From: Microvirga sp. SRT01
Lineage (GTDB): Bacteria; Pseudomonadota; Alphaproteobacteria; Sphingomonadales; Sphingomonadaceae
DNA length: 64,000 nucleotides
Assembly: GCA_018139225.1 (NCBI GenBank)
Contig: JAGSNX010000005.1
Span: 1-64,000 of the forward strand
Direction of reading: 5' to 3'
Shown: positions 37,562 through 48,057 of the stretch, in pieces
Layout: the number at the start of each line of letters is the position of its first letter
Position numbering within the stretch: position 1 is the stretch's first letter
Translations under genes and position numbers: made by a program
The notes under the pieces: model-generated
Databases searched by the model: none
The model's input: only the letters and a program-made list of their open reading frames with translations
Told to the model about the DNA's origin: nothing

Positions 37562-38367
37562 GCACGCTGGCAGCAACGCAGATCGAAGCCGACAGCCTGA
37601 CGCTTGCGCGCGACGGCGACATCGCGATCATCACCCTCGCGCGCTCGTCGGCGATGAACGCGGTCAACGATGCGCTGCGGATCGGGCTGGTGCGCGCGTG
37701 CGAGGAAGTGAGCGCTTCGCCCGGTATCAAGGCGGTGCTGGTGCGCGCCGAGGGCGAGCGCGCGTTCTGCGTGGGCGCCGACATCAAGGAGGATCGCCCC
37801 GCCCTTTCCCCCACCGAAGCGCGCAAGCCCCCGGCCGACCGCGATTACACCAACGCGCTGGCGGCCATGCGCAAGCCGGTAGTGTGCGCGATCCACGGCT
37901 TCTGCCTGGGGGCCGGGCTGGAGATCGCGCTAGCGTGTGACATCCGCATCGCGTCGGCCGATGCGACCTTCGGTCTGCCGGAAGTCAATCTGGGGCTGAT
38001 TCCCGGCGCCGGTGGCACCCAGCGGCTGACCCGGCTCATCGGTTCCGGCCGGGCGCTTGACATGATGCTCAGCGGCGAACGGATCGATGCCGCCAGGGCG
38101 CTGGACTATGGCCTGGTGACGCGATTGGCGCCGTCGCGCGCCGACCTGCACGACGCAGCGATCGCGCTGACCAGGGCGCTGGCCGCCAAGGCGCCGGTTG
38201 CTATCGCCTATCTCAAAGAAGCGGTGTGCGCCGGCATGGACGGCTCACTGGGAGCGGGGCTCGCCCGCGAGCGCGACCTCTTCACCATGTTGCTGACAAC
38301 CGAAGACAAGAAGGAAGCGGCGGAGGCGTTCAAGATGAAGCGGTCACCCGTCTTCCAGGGCCGATAA
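37558..38367 (+). CDS. Enoyl-CoA hydratase (crotonase family, catalytic Glu pair present)
   Basis: The 269-residue protein has both catalytic Glu residues of enoyl-CoA hydratases: E122 in LGAGLEIALACD and E142 in FGLPEVNLGLIPGAGGTQRL. The oxyanion-hole sequence is FCVGADIKED. It would hydrate a 2-enoyl-CoA to the 3-hydroxyacyl-CoA used by the next gene's dehydrogenase. The ATG overlaps the ligase stop (ATGA), and CAGGAG lies upstream. Confidence 0.92.
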   Translation: MSTLAATQIEADSLTLARDGDIAIITLARSSAMNAVNDALRIGLVRACEEVSASPGIKAVLVRAEGERAFCVGADIKEDRPALSPTEARKPPADRDYTNALAAMRKPVVCAIHGFCLGAGLEIALACDIRIASADATFGLPEVNLGLIPGAGGTQRLTRLIGSGRALDMMLSGERIDAARALDYGLVTRLAPSRADLHDAAIALTRALAAKAPVAIAYLKEAVCAGMDGSLGAGLARERDLFTMLLTTEDKKEAAEAFKMKRSPVFQGR

Positions 38368-38376
38368 GGGACAACA

Positions 38377-39269
38377 ATGACCAACACGACGAACACGGTG
38401 CTGGTGATCGGTGCCGGCATCATGGGTACGGGCATCGCGCATGGCTTTGCGGTGGCAGGCGCGAACGTGCTGCTGAACGACGCCTCGCCTGAGGCGACGG
38501 CCAAGGCGGCAGCGGCGATCGGCACCATCCTCGACGGCGCCGTTGCAATCGGCAAACTGTCGGCGGAAGACGCCGCTGCCGCGCGCGCGCGGATCACGGT
38601 GGAGCCCGATCTGGCGGCGGCCGCCTCTTGCAGCGGGCTGGTGGTGGAGACCGCATCGGAACGGCTGGACGTGAAGATCGCGATCTTCGACACAGTCAGT
38701 GTCAATGCCCCCGCTGGCGCCGTTCTGACCAGCAACACGTCTGCGCTGTCGATCACCGAACTCGCCGCCACCACGCCCGATCCGACGCGCTTTGCGGGCA
38801 TGCATTTCTTCAATCCGGTGCACAAGATGAAGCTGGTGGAGATCGTGCGCGGGCTGCAGACCTCGCCCGAGACGGTGGCGCTGCTGACCGACTGGGCGAC
38901 GCGCATGGGCAAGCAGTCGATCGCGATTGCGGAGGCACCGGGCTTCACCACCAGCCGCATGAGCGCGATGCTCGGCAATGAGGCGATGTACATGCTGCAG
39001 GAAGGCGTGGGTACCGCTGAGGATATCGACACGGCGCTGCGCATGGGGCTAGGCCATCCGATGGGCCCGTTGGAGCTGGGCGACATGACCGGCTGGGACA
39101 CGCGACTGTCCGTGCTCAAATACCTCCATTCCACGCTGGGCGAGAAGTTTCGACCCTGTCCGCTGATCGAGAAGATGGTCAAATCCGGCCGCTATGGGCG
39201 CAAGGTCGGCCACGGGGTCTACAAGTATGACGCGGGCCAGAAGGTCGCCGGCTCCGGGTTGAGCGCACG

Positions 39270-39273
<4 letters not shown>
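38377..39273 (+). CDS. 3-hydroxyacyl-CoA dehydrogenase
   Basis: The 298-residue NAD-dependent enzyme has the dinucleotide loop GAGIMGTGIA (12-21), ETASERLDVK, and the catalytic His in MHFFNPVHKMKLVEI (H143), followed by GFTTSRM and GLGHPMGPLELGD. It resembles single-domain 3-hydroxybutyryl-CoA dehydrogenases in length. It oxidises 3-hydroxyacyl-CoA between the hydratase before it and the thiolase after it. Its stop overlaps the thiolase start (ATGA). Confidence 0.94.
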
Positions 39274-40445
<1,172 letters not shown>

Positions 40446-40480
40446 GGCAGGATCGCCGACAGGGCACGAGGGAGAAGGGC

Positions 40481-41482
40481 GTGAAAACCGTACGGCTTGG
40501 CCGATCCGATCTTGAAAGCTCCGCCCTGGGGCTCGGCTGCATGGGCATGTCCGAATTCTATGGCGACGCGGATGAGGCGGAAAGCCAGGCGGTGCTGGAC
40601 CGCGCGGCCGAACTGGGCATTACCCATCTCGACACCTCCGACCTGTACGGGCGTGGGGCCAACGAGGAACTGGTCGGCCGCTTCCTTGCGCGGCATGGCC
40701 GCGACGACATGCTGATCGCCACCAAGTTCGGCATCCTGCGCGATCCGGATGGACCCGTTGGCAGCACCTACGACCGGGTGCTCGATAACTCCCCGGCGCA
40801 TGCCCGCGCGGCCTGCGAGGCATCGCTCAAGCGGCTCAAGGTCGAGGCGATCGACCTCTACTATGTCCATCGCCACGATCCGGCGATGGCGATCGAAGAG
40901 GTGGTGGGCGGCCTTGCCGATCTCGTCCGCGAGGGCAAGATCCGTGCCATCGGCCTGTCCGAAGTATCGGTAAAGACGCTGCGCCGGGCCAATGCCGAGT
41001 ATCCGATTGCAGCGCTGCAGTCCGAATATTCGCTGTTCGCGCGCGAGGTCGAGGAGGACGTGCTGCCCACCTGCCGCGAACTGGGCATCACCTTTCTTGC
41101 CTACAGCCCGCTGGGGCGCGGCATTCTGGGCGGGCAAATCCGTTCGGTCGACGATCTGGCGCCGGACGATCTGCGCCGCAACGCGCCGATCTTTTCGGCG
41201 GCGCACCTGCCCGGCAACCTTGCGCTAGTGGATCGGGTGCGCACGATCGCCAATCGGCATGGCGCGACGCCTGGCCAGGTCGCGCTGGCCTGGCTGCTGG
41301 CGCAGGATGTGGTGCCGATCGCCGGCACCAAGCGCGTGCGCTATCTGGAGGAGAATGCCGGTGCCGCAACGCTGACGCTGGATGCAGAGGATTGTCGCGC
41401 GCTCGATCAGGCGCTTGCTCCCGGGGCGGTCGGCGGAGCGGGCAAGTGGAGCACGGTTCCGCAGCCGGCCGAAGCACGGTGA
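40481..41482 (+). CDS. Aldo/keto reductase
   Basis: The 333-residue TIM-barrel NADPH oxidoreductase carries the AKR tetrad in DTSDLYG (Asp and Tyr), ATKFG (Lys) and YYVHRHDP (His), with the cofactor-binding end VVPIAGTKRVRYLEENAGA. It resembles AKR13-type enzymes. The GTG at 40481 (MKTVRLGRSDLESSALG) follows GGGAGAAGG; the 13 extra upstream codons are rejected. It would interconvert an aldehyde or ketone with its alcohol. The next gene's GTG overlaps its stop. Confidence 0.9.
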   Translation: MKTVRLGRSDLESSALGLGCMGMSEFYGDADEAESQAVLDRAAELGITHLDTSDLYGRGANEELVGRFLARHGRDDMLIATKFGILRDPDGPVGSTYDRVLDNSPAHARAACEASLKRLKVEAIDLYYVHRHDPAMAIEEVVGGLADLVREGKIRAIGLSEVSVKTLRRANAEYPIAALQSEYSLFAREVEEDVLPTCRELGITFLAYSPLGRGILGGQIRSVDDLAPDDLRRNAPIFSAAHLPGNLALVDRVRTIANRHGATPGQVALAWLLAQDVVPIAGTKRVRYLEENAGAATLTLDAEDCRALDQALAPGAVGGAGKWSTVPQPAEAR

Positions 41483-42657
41483 GCACTCGTTTTGCCCTGC
41501 GGGATCGCACCGCGATCGTGGGCCTGGGCGCGACCCCGTATGTGAAGCGCGGCCACTCCGCCCCGCAGACGCTGGAGGAACTTGTCGGCAAGGCGATCAT
41601 CGCCGCGGCAAACGATGCCGGCGTGGCGGTGCCGGATATCGACGGTTTCGCCTACTTCGCGGGCGGGTTCGACACCGGCTATCTGATGGAGACGCTGGGC
41701 ATCCGTGATTGCGGCTTCACCGCCTCGCTGACGGGCAGCGGCGGCGGATCGGCCGGCGCCGTGGGGCTGGCCTCCGCCGCGATCCTGTCGGGCCATGCCG
41801 AAACGGTCGTCGTGGTCGGAGCCGTGCAGCAGGGGACGCTGCGCTACGGCGCTATCCCGACCAGCTATGCCGCGAGCCCGGAAAGCAGCTTCTACCAGTC
41901 CGCCGGGCTTGTCGGGCCGGGGCACATGTTCGCGCTGCTCGCCCGGCGCCACATGCATCTCCACGGCACCACCCGCGACCATTTCGCCGACGTGGCGATC
42001 ACCGTGCGCGACAATGCGGTGGGCCATCCCACCGCGCTGATGCAGAAGCCGCTGACCCGCGACGAGTATTTCGCCGCGCCGATGATCAGCGACCCGCATT
42101 GCCTGTACGATTTCTGCCTGGAGACGGACGGCGCGGTGGCGGTGATCGTGACCTCGACAGAGCGGGCCCGCGACCTCAAGCAGCGGCCGGTGCTGGTTCA
42201 CGCCAGCGCGCATGGCGGCGCGGGCGAGTGGGCCCGATCGATCTACTGGATGGACATGCCGGACGAGACTTTCGCGTCCTCCGGCCATGCGGCGATCGCC
42301 CGGCGCCTGTTCGCCGCCGCGGACGTCGACGTGGGCGGGATCGATACCGCCCAGATCTACGACCATTTTACCTCGCAGGTGCTGATGCAGCTGGAGGATT
42401 ACGGCTTCTGCGGCAAAGGCGAGGGCGGGCTGTTCGTGGCCAGCGGCGCGGTCGCCCGGAACGGCCGCCTGCCGATCAACACCGATGGCGGGCAGCTTTC
42501 CGGCGGCTACATCTGGGGCATGAGCCATGTGCGCGAGGCCGTGGAGCAGCTGCGCGGCACGGCGCACCATCAGGTCGCCGGCGCCAGGACTGCGCTGGTT
42601 ACCGGCGGTCCTTCCAACGTGCCCGTCAGCGGGCTGATCCTCAGGAGCGATCGGTGA
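41479..42657 (+). CDS. Thiolase-fold lipid-transfer-like protein without nucleophilic Cys (Ltp2-type aldolase candidate)
   Basis: The 392-residue protein has thiolase-superfamily architecture (IVGLGATPYVKRG, AAILSGHAETVVVVGAV, late GGQLSGGYIWGMSHVREAVE), but where the nucleophilic Cys should be it has a Gly/Ser-rich stretch, LTGSGGGSAGA (about 84-94). Loss of this Cys and a directly following DUF35 gene are the hallmarks of Ltp2-type steroid side-chain aldolases, which split beta-hydroxy acyl-CoAs by retro-aldol reaction rather than thiolysis. The same reaction is inferred here on a branched substrate. The GTG start overlaps the AKR stop, and its own stop overlaps the DUF35 start. Confidence 0.8.
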   Translation: MSTRFALRDRTAIVGLGATPYVKRGHSAPQTLEELVGKAIIAAANDAGVAVPDIDGFAYFAGGFDTGYLMETLGIRDCGFTASLTGSGGGSAGAVGLASAAILSGHAETVVVVGAVQQGTLRYGAIPTSYAASPESSFYQSAGLVGPGHMFALLARRHMHLHGTTRDHFADVAITVRDNAVGHPTALMQKPLTRDEYFAAPMISDPHCLYDFCLETDGAVAVIVTSTERARDLKQRPVLVHASAHGGAGEWARSIYWMDMPDETFASSGHAAIARRLFAAADVDVGGIDTAQIYDHFTSQVLMQLEDYGFCGKGEGGLFVASGAVARNGRLPINTDGGQLSGGYIWGMSHVREAVEQLRGTAHHQVAGARTALVTGGPSNVPVSGLILRSDR

Positions 42658-43097
42658 CTCGGATCGCCAAGCGCCCGCCCCTTGGCGCCTTCACGCTGGC
42701 CAGTGATCGCTGGACCGAGCCGTTCTGGGACGCGGCTGAAGAGCACCGGCTGACCTGCGCCCGATGCGGCGCGTGCGGCCATTTCCGCATGCCGCCTACC
42801 CCCTTCTGCCCGGTGTGCCGCTCCCAGTCGATCGAGTGGCCGACGCTGCCGGGCACCGGCACGCTCTACAGCTACACGATCGTGGAGCGCGCCACGCTGC
42901 CGGGCACCGAGCATACGATCCCCTATGTCCCAGCGGTCGTGACGCTCGACGGCGCGGACGGCCGGCGGATGGTGACCAACATCGTCGACAGCGCGATCGA
43001 CGCGGTGCGCATCGGCGCCCCCGTCCACGTGGTGTTCGACACGCTGGAGGACGGAACCGTGATCCCGCGCTTTCGCCTGGGAGAGAGTGCCGCATGA
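42654..43097 (+). CDS. DUF35 zinc-ribbon/OB-fold protein, partner of the thiolase-fold protein
   Basis: The 147-residue protein begins with a helix (RWTEPFWDAAEEHRLTCARC), then a rubredoxin-like zinc ribbon with four Cys (CARCGACGHF ... CPVC), then an OB fold (GTLYSYTIVERATLPG). DUF35 proteins bind thiolase-like partners and are needed for their stability and for CoA-substrate binding. GTG start with a GTGA overlap to the gene before and an ATGA overlap to the gene after. Confidence 0.9.
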   Translation: MTRIAKRPPLGAFTLASDRWTEPFWDAAEEHRLTCARCGACGHFRMPPTPFCPVCRSQSIEWPTLPGTGTLYSYTIVERATLPGTEHTIPYVPAVVTLDGADGRRMVTNIVDSAIDAVRIGAPVHVVFDTLEDGTVIPRFRLGESAA

Positions 43098-44248
43098 CCC
43101 CCTCGCCAATCTGGGCCACGCCGTTCCTGGACGACCATCATCGCGCCCTGGCCGCCCGCTTGGCCGAATGGTCGATCCCGCATGTCGAGGAGGAGCCGGC
43201 TGACTTCGGCCCGCCGGTACGCACGATGCTGCGCGCGCTGGCGGACGAGGCACTGCTCGACCTGATCATTCCCGCAGCGGGCAGCACACTGGCCGTGGAC
43301 GTACGATCGGTCTGCCTGATCCGCGAGATTCTGGCGTATCGCAGCGGCGGGCTGGCTGACACCGCCTTTGTGATGCAGGGCATCGGCACCGCGCCGTTAT
43401 GGCTGGCCGGCGGCGGCGCGCTGGCCGGCGAGTATCTCGATCGTGCGCGGCAAGGGCGCACGATCGCAGCCTTTGCGCTCACGGAGCCTGACGCGGGTTC
43501 CGATGTCGCGGCCGTTGCCACCACTGCCGTTCGCGACGGCGATGATTATGTGCTCAACGGCACCAAGACCTACATCACCAATGCCGGCATCGCCGACCAT
43601 TACGTCATCGTCGCGCGTACCGGCGAGGCGGAGGGTGCGCGCGGGCTGTCGGCATTCCTGGTCGATGCGGACACGCCCGGGCTTTCCGCCGAGACACAGG
43701 ATTTCGTCGCCGCGCATGCCGGCGGCATCTTGCGCATGAACGACATGCGCGTGTCCGCCAGCCGTATGGTCGGCGCCCCCGGCAGCGCCTTCAAGCTTGC
43801 GATGCAGACCTTCGACATCTTCCGGGTTTCGGTGGGTGCCGCCGCGCTAGGCTTTGCCCGCCGCGCGCTGGACGAGACGGTGGAGCGGGTCGGCAGCCGC
43901 GCGATGTTCGGCAAGCCCATGGCCGCGATCGAGGGCGTACAGAGCAAGATCGCCGACATGACGGTCGCGCTCGAAGGCGCCGGCCTGCAGGTCTATCGCG
44001 CCGCCTGGTCCAAGGACGCCGGGCTGGGGCGCTGCACGCGAGAGGTCTCCATGGCCAAGCTGGTCGCCACCGAAGCCGCGCAGGAAGTTGTCGACACGGC
44101 GGTCCAGCTGTTCGGCGGCGCGGGCGTGCTGCGCGGCTCGATCGTGGAGCGATTGTACCGGGAGATCAGGCCCATGCGCATCTACGAAGGCGCCTCCGAA
44201 GTGCAGAAGCTGGTGATCGCGCGCGACATCCTGAAGCCGCGCTCGTGA
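43094..44248 (+). CDS. Acyl-CoA dehydrogenase with canonical catalytic Glu
   Basis: The 384-residue flavoprotein shows FAD-binding FALTEPDAGSDVAA and NGTKTYITNAGIAD, and keeps the catalytic Glu in MRIYEGASEVQKL, as in medium- and short-chain enzymes. It introduces the 2,3-double bond into an acyl-CoA. It is the only one of the island's four acyl-CoA dehydrogenase genes with this motif. It is coupled to the DUF35 gene before and the MFS gene after. Confidence 0.92.
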   Translation: MTPSPIWATPFLDDHHRALAARLAEWSIPHVEEEPADFGPPVRTMLRALADEALLDLIIPAAGSTLAVDVRSVCLIREILAYRSGGLADTAFVMQGIGTAPLWLAGGGALAGEYLDRARQGRTIAAFALTEPDAGSDVAAVATTAVRDGDDYVLNGTKTYITNAGIADHYVIVARTGEAEGARGLSAFLVDADTPGLSAETQDFVAAHAGGILRMNDMRVSASRMVGAPGSAFKLAMQTFDIFRVSVGAAALGFARRALDETVERVGSRAMFGKPMAAIEGVQSKIADMTVALEGAGLQVYRAAWSKDAGLGRCTREVSMAKLVATEAAQEVVDTAVQLFGGAGVLRGSIVERLYREIRPMRIYEGASEVQKLVIARDILKPRS

Positions 44249-45642
44249 GCCGGGCAGGGATTGCACCCTACCCCGGCGGCGCCGGTGACGTGGCAGGCCC
44301 TCGTGCCGCGCAGCCCGGCCGGGGAAAGCTGGTCTATGCGCTGCTGGTGCTGACGGCCGTCTACTGCTTCGCCTTCGTGGATCGTCAGATCCTCAACCTG
44401 CTGGTCGGCCCGATCAAGCGGGAGTTCGCGGCCAGCGACAGTCAGATCGGCTATCTGCTGGGGCCCGCCTTCATCTTCAGCTACGCATCGCTGGGCTTGC
44501 CGGCAGGCTGGTGGGTAGATCGGACCAATCGCCGCAATCTGGTGTTCGGCGCGGGCATCGTCTGGGGGCTGGGCACGATGGCGGCCGCCTTTGTCACTAG
44601 CTACGAGGCGCTGTTCCTCAGTCGGCTGGTGGTCGGCGGATCGGAAGCATTCCTGTTTCCCGCTGGCATGTCGATGATCGCCGACATGTTCGACAAGCGT
44701 CGCCTGCCGGTGGCAACCAGCGTGTTCCTGGCATCGCCCTATATCGGCGGAGGCCTGGCGCTGATCTTCGGCGGGCTGGTGCTGCAATGGACCGAATCGC
44801 TGCCGCAGGTCGCCTTGCCGCTGATCGGCGGCATTCCTGGCTGGCAGTTCACCTTCATCATCATCGGGCTGGTCGGCCTGTTGCCGGTGCTGCTGCTGCC
44901 CACGATCCACGAGCCGGCGCGCGATCGCCACGATGCCGACGAGGCGGCGGCTGACACACGGCGCTACGGCTTTGTGCAGGGGCTGGCCTATATGGCGCAG
45001 CGCTGGCGCTATTATTTCGCCTTCTTCTTCGGTGCTGCCTGTTCCTCGCTGGTGCTCACCACGGTTTCGGCTTGGGCGCCGACCTTTCTCACCCGCTCGT
45101 TCGGCATGAACCCCGCCGCGATCGGGGTGAATTACGGGTCGCTGGTGCTGGTGTTCGGACTAGGCGGCGGGCTGCTCAGCCCGATCGTCAATGCGTTCAT
45201 CGCGCGTCGCCACCCGCTCGACTCCACCATGCGCACCGTTCGGCTCGGTCCGGTGATGGTGATGCTGTCGGCGCTGTGCCTCTGGTTCAGCACGTCGCAG
45301 ACCATGGCGCTCGTCTGCCTCGCTTGCCTGACCTTCGCGTACAGCTTTCCGCTGTCCATGGCGGGCACCTCGCTCCAGCTCGCCACGCCGCCGCGGCTGC
45401 GTGGCTCTGCGTCGGCGGCGTATTTCGTCATCGTCAGCCTGATCGGACACGGCGTGGGGCCCACGCTGGTGCCGCTGGTTACGCACAACATCTTCGGCGA
45501 CGAGGCGCGCGTCGGCGAGGCGCTGGCACTGATCGCCTTTGTTTTCGGGGTGCTCGCCTTCTGCCTGCTCTCGTTCGCCTTGCGCGGTTTCCAGATCGAA
45601 CGCGGCCTGCGCGAGCACCCTGCCGTCCCCAAGGAGTTCTGA
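44245..45642 (+). CDS. MFS transporter
   Basis: The 465-residue inner-membrane protein has twelve predicted helices. The loop between helices 2 and 3 carries GWWVDRTNRRNLVFGAG, a variant of the MFS A motif, and FVDRQILNLLVGPIKREF near the start is typical of the Spinster/GudP-like branch. It probably imports the island's substrate across the inner membrane, partnering the TonB receptor encoded at 57351. The GTG start overlaps the preceding stop. Confidence 0.9.
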   Translation: MSRAGIAPYPGGAGDVAGPRAAQPGRGKLVYALLVLTAVYCFAFVDRQILNLLVGPIKREFAASDSQIGYLLGPAFIFSYASLGLPAGWWVDRTNRRNLVFGAGIVWGLGTMAAAFVTSYEALFLSRLVVGGSEAFLFPAGMSMIADMFDKRRLPVATSVFLASPYIGGGLALIFGGLVLQWTESLPQVALPLIGGIPGWQFTFIIIGLVGLLPVLLLPTIHEPARDRHDADEAAADTRRYGFVQGLAYMAQRWRYYFAFFFGAACSSLVLTTVSAWAPTFLTRSFGMNPAAIGVNYGSLVLVFGLGGGLLSPIVNAFIARRHPLDSTMRTVRLGPVMVMLSALCLWFSTSQTMALVCLACLTFAYSFPLSMAGTSLQLATPPRLRGSASAAYFVIVSLIGHGVGPTLVPLVTHNIFGDEARVGEALALIAFVFGVLAFCLLSFALRGFQIERGLREHPAVPKEF

Positions 45643-45643
45643 C

Positions 45644-47269
45644 ATGGCGCGGACATCGCCCGAAACTTTCGATTACGTCATCGTCGGCGCAGGATCGGCC
45701 GGCGCGTTGCTGGCCGCGCGGCTTGCCGAACGCGACGGCGTCACGGTGTGCGTGCTTGAAGCGGGGCCAAAGGACAGCAATCCGTTCATCGGCATACCCG
45801 CCGGCTTCCTGAAGGTAATCTTCGATCCCAAGCTCACCTGGGGTTTCACCACGGAGCCTGGCGAGCATATCGATGGCCGCACCGTGCCGGCCTTGCAGGG
45901 CCATGTCGTGGGGGGCTCCGCGGCGATCAACGGCATGGTCTATACGCGCGGCCAGGCGGACGATTTCAACGGCTGGGCGCAGCTGGGCAATCGCGGCTGG
46001 GGCTATGCCGACGTGCTGCCCTATTTCATGAAGACCGAGCGGCGGACCGACGGCGGCGGGGACGAAGGGTATCGCGGACGCAGCGGCAAGTTGCCGATCG
46101 TCGATCTCCACTGGAAGAACCCGCTGCTGGATCGCTTCTTCGAAGCCGCCGGCGCGATCGGCATACCGCGCAATCGTGACTTCAACGGCAAGGCGCAGGA
46201 AGGCGCGGGCACGTACCAGTATAATATCGGCCGGGGCAAGCGCGTGAACACCGCGCGCGCCTTCCTGAAGGATGGCATCAAGACCGGCCGCATCGACCTG
46301 CGCACCGGCGCGCGCGCCACGCGCGTCCTGTTCGACGGCACCGTCGCCACCGGAATCGAATATGTCTTTGAACGGGGCGGCACGGCGAGCAGAGTGCATG
46401 CCCGGCGCGAGGTGATCCTGTGCAGCGGTGCGCTCAACACGCCGCGCCTGCTGCAGGTGTCGGGCATCGGCGCACCCGCCTTGCTAGGCGCGCTCAACGT
46501 GCCGGTGGTCAGCGCGCTGCCCGGCGTGGGCGAGAACCTGCGCGACCATTTCACGCCGCGCACGGTGGTACGGGTCAAAGGCGCACCGACGATCAACGAT
46601 TATGCGCGCGGGCCAAAGCTGATCGGGCAAGGCGTGCGCTGGCTGACCGGCCGACCCAGCGTGGTCGGCATCGGCGTGGTGCTGGGCCATGCCTTCTGGA
46701 AATCCGATCCGGCGCTGGACCGCGCCGACATCCTGATCACCTTCACCCCCGGCAGCTTCAAGGAGGGATTCCTCGGCGTGCTGGACGATCAGCCCGGCAT
46801 GACGCTGGGCGCCTGGCAGCTACGTCCCGAAAGCTCCGGCTATGTGCGCGCACGCTCCACCGATGTCTTCGAGACGCCGGCAGTGCAGCCCAATTACCTG
46901 GCGTCGCAGAACGATCGGCGCGTGCTGCTGGCGGGACAGAAGATGATCCGCGAGCTCCTCGCCCAGCCCGCGCTCGCCCGCCACGTCGCGCAGGAGGTGA
47001 TCCCCGGGTCGGCCGTGCAGAGCGACGACGAGCTGATGGCCTATGCCCGCCGGCAGGGTCTCGGCGGCTACCATTATTGCGGCACCGCCAAGATGGGTCC
47101 AGCGAGCGATCCGATGGCTGTCGTCGACGATAAGCTGCGCGTCCGCGGTGTTCAGCGCCTGCGGGTGGTGGACGCCTCGATCATGCCGGACATCCCCTCG
47201 GGCAACACCAACGCGCCGACCATGATGATCGCCGAAAAGGCCGCGGACCTGATCCTGCAGGCGGGCTGA
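45644..47269 (+). CDS. GMC-family FAD-dependent alcohol dehydrogenase
   Basis: The 541-residue enzyme has the GMC FAD-binding start VIVGAGSAGALLAARLAER (13-31), GHVVGGSAAINGMVYTRG, the catalytic His in YHYCGTAKMGPAS and the end SGNTNAPTMMIAEKAAD. Relatives include choline dehydrogenase and sphingomonad polyethylene-glycol dehydrogenase, all oxidising alcohols to aldehydes. With the nearby aldehyde dehydrogenase and CoA ligases, this gives a route alcohol to aldehyde to acid to acyl-CoA. AAGGAG precedes the ATG. It is the last gene of the plus-strand operon; the facing SDR gene converges on it. Confidence 0.92.
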   Translation: MARTSPETFDYVIVGAGSAGALLAARLAERDGVTVCVLEAGPKDSNPFIGIPAGFLKVIFDPKLTWGFTTEPGEHIDGRTVPALQGHVVGGSAAINGMVYTRGQADDFNGWAQLGNRGWGYADVLPYFMKTERRTDGGGDEGYRGRSGKLPIVDLHWKNPLLDRFFEAAGAIGIPRNRDFNGKAQEGAGTYQYNIGRGKRVNTARAFLKDGIKTGRIDLRTGARATRVLFDGTVATGIEYVFERGGTASRVHARREVILCSGALNTPRLLQVSGIGAPALLGALNVPVVSALPGVGENLRDHFTPRTVVRVKGAPTINDYARGPKLIGQGVRWLTGRPSVVGIGVVLGHAFWKSDPALDRADILITFTPGSFKEGFLGVLDDQPGMTLGAWQLRPESSGYVRARSTDVFETPAVQPNYLASQNDRRVLLAGQKMIRELLAQPALARHVAQEVIPGSAVQSDDELMAYARRQGLGGYHYCGTAKMGPASDPMAVVDDKLRVRGVQRLRVVDASIMPDIPSGNTNAPTMMIAEKAADLILQAG

Positions 47270-47295
47270 GCCCCACCGGCAGGATCGTCGCCCGG

Positions 47296-48057
47296 TCAGC
47301 CGAAATAGGTGGCGCCGTTCACGTCCAGGATGGCGCCCGACATGAACCCAGCCGCGGGCGAGCAGAGAAAGGCAAGCGTCGCGCCGATCTCCTTGGGCCG
47401 CCCCTGCCGCCCCTGCGGATAGGCGTCGCCGGTCATGCCATTGGCGATCGCCATCGGCGTCTCGATCGACCCGGGCGCGACGGCGTTGGCAAGCACATTG
47501 TGCCGCGCGCCCTTTTGCGCGAGCCAGCGCATGAACGCGTGCAGCGCGCCCTTGGAGGCGGCATAGTGCGGACCGCAGGCAACGCCGCCCATCCGCCCGG
47601 ACACCGATCCGCACAGCGCGAACCGGCCTTCGCCCGCCGTGACCATTGCCGGCAGGTAGGCGCGCGCCAGATTGATCGGGCCGACCAGATTGGCGCCGAG
47701 CACCGCGTCATAGGCGTCCTCCCATCCCGGCGCGGTCCAATCGTCCTGCGGGCAGAAGCCCGCGGTGTCGATCACGGCAAAGACCGGGCCGGTGGCTGCC
47801 GCCATCGCCTCGACCGCCTCGCGATCTGCCAGGTTCACCTGATGATAGGCGCTACTCGTGTCGACCCTGGTCAACCGCGCACGCGCGGCGGCTTCGGGTA
47901 CCATGTCGGTCAGCGTCACGGTGGCGCCCTGCTCCTGCACGACGGCGGCGGCAGCGGAACCGATGCCGCCGGCGGCTCCCGTCACCAGGATATGCCGGCC
48001 CGAAAGGTCGAAAGGCCGCTCGAGTGCACGGTCGAGCGCGGAAAGGTCAATGGTCAT
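47296..48057 (-). CDS. Short-chain dehydrogenase/reductase
   Basis: The 253-residue Rossmann enzyme has the cofactor loop TGAAGGIG (27-34) and catalytic residues in GSVSG and HYAASKG. The usual NNAG motif reads DTAGF, a variation. It starts within the stop of the aldehyde dehydrogenase gene, so it is the last of nine minus-strand genes. It likely oxidises or reduces a hydroxy/keto intermediate; the substrate is unknown. Confidence 0.9.
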   Translation of the reverse strand: MTIDLSALDRALERPFDLSGRHILVTGAAGGIGSAAAAVVQEQGATVTLTDMVPEAAARARLTRVDTSSAYHQVNLADREAVEAMAAATGPVFAVIDTAGFCPQDDWTAPGWEDAYDAVLGANLVGPINLARAYLPAMVTAGEGRFALCGSVSGRMGGVACGPHYAASKGALHAFMRWLAQKGARHNVLANAVAPGSIETPMAIANGMTGDAYPQGRQGRPKEIGATLAFLCSPAAGFMSGAILDVNGATYFG

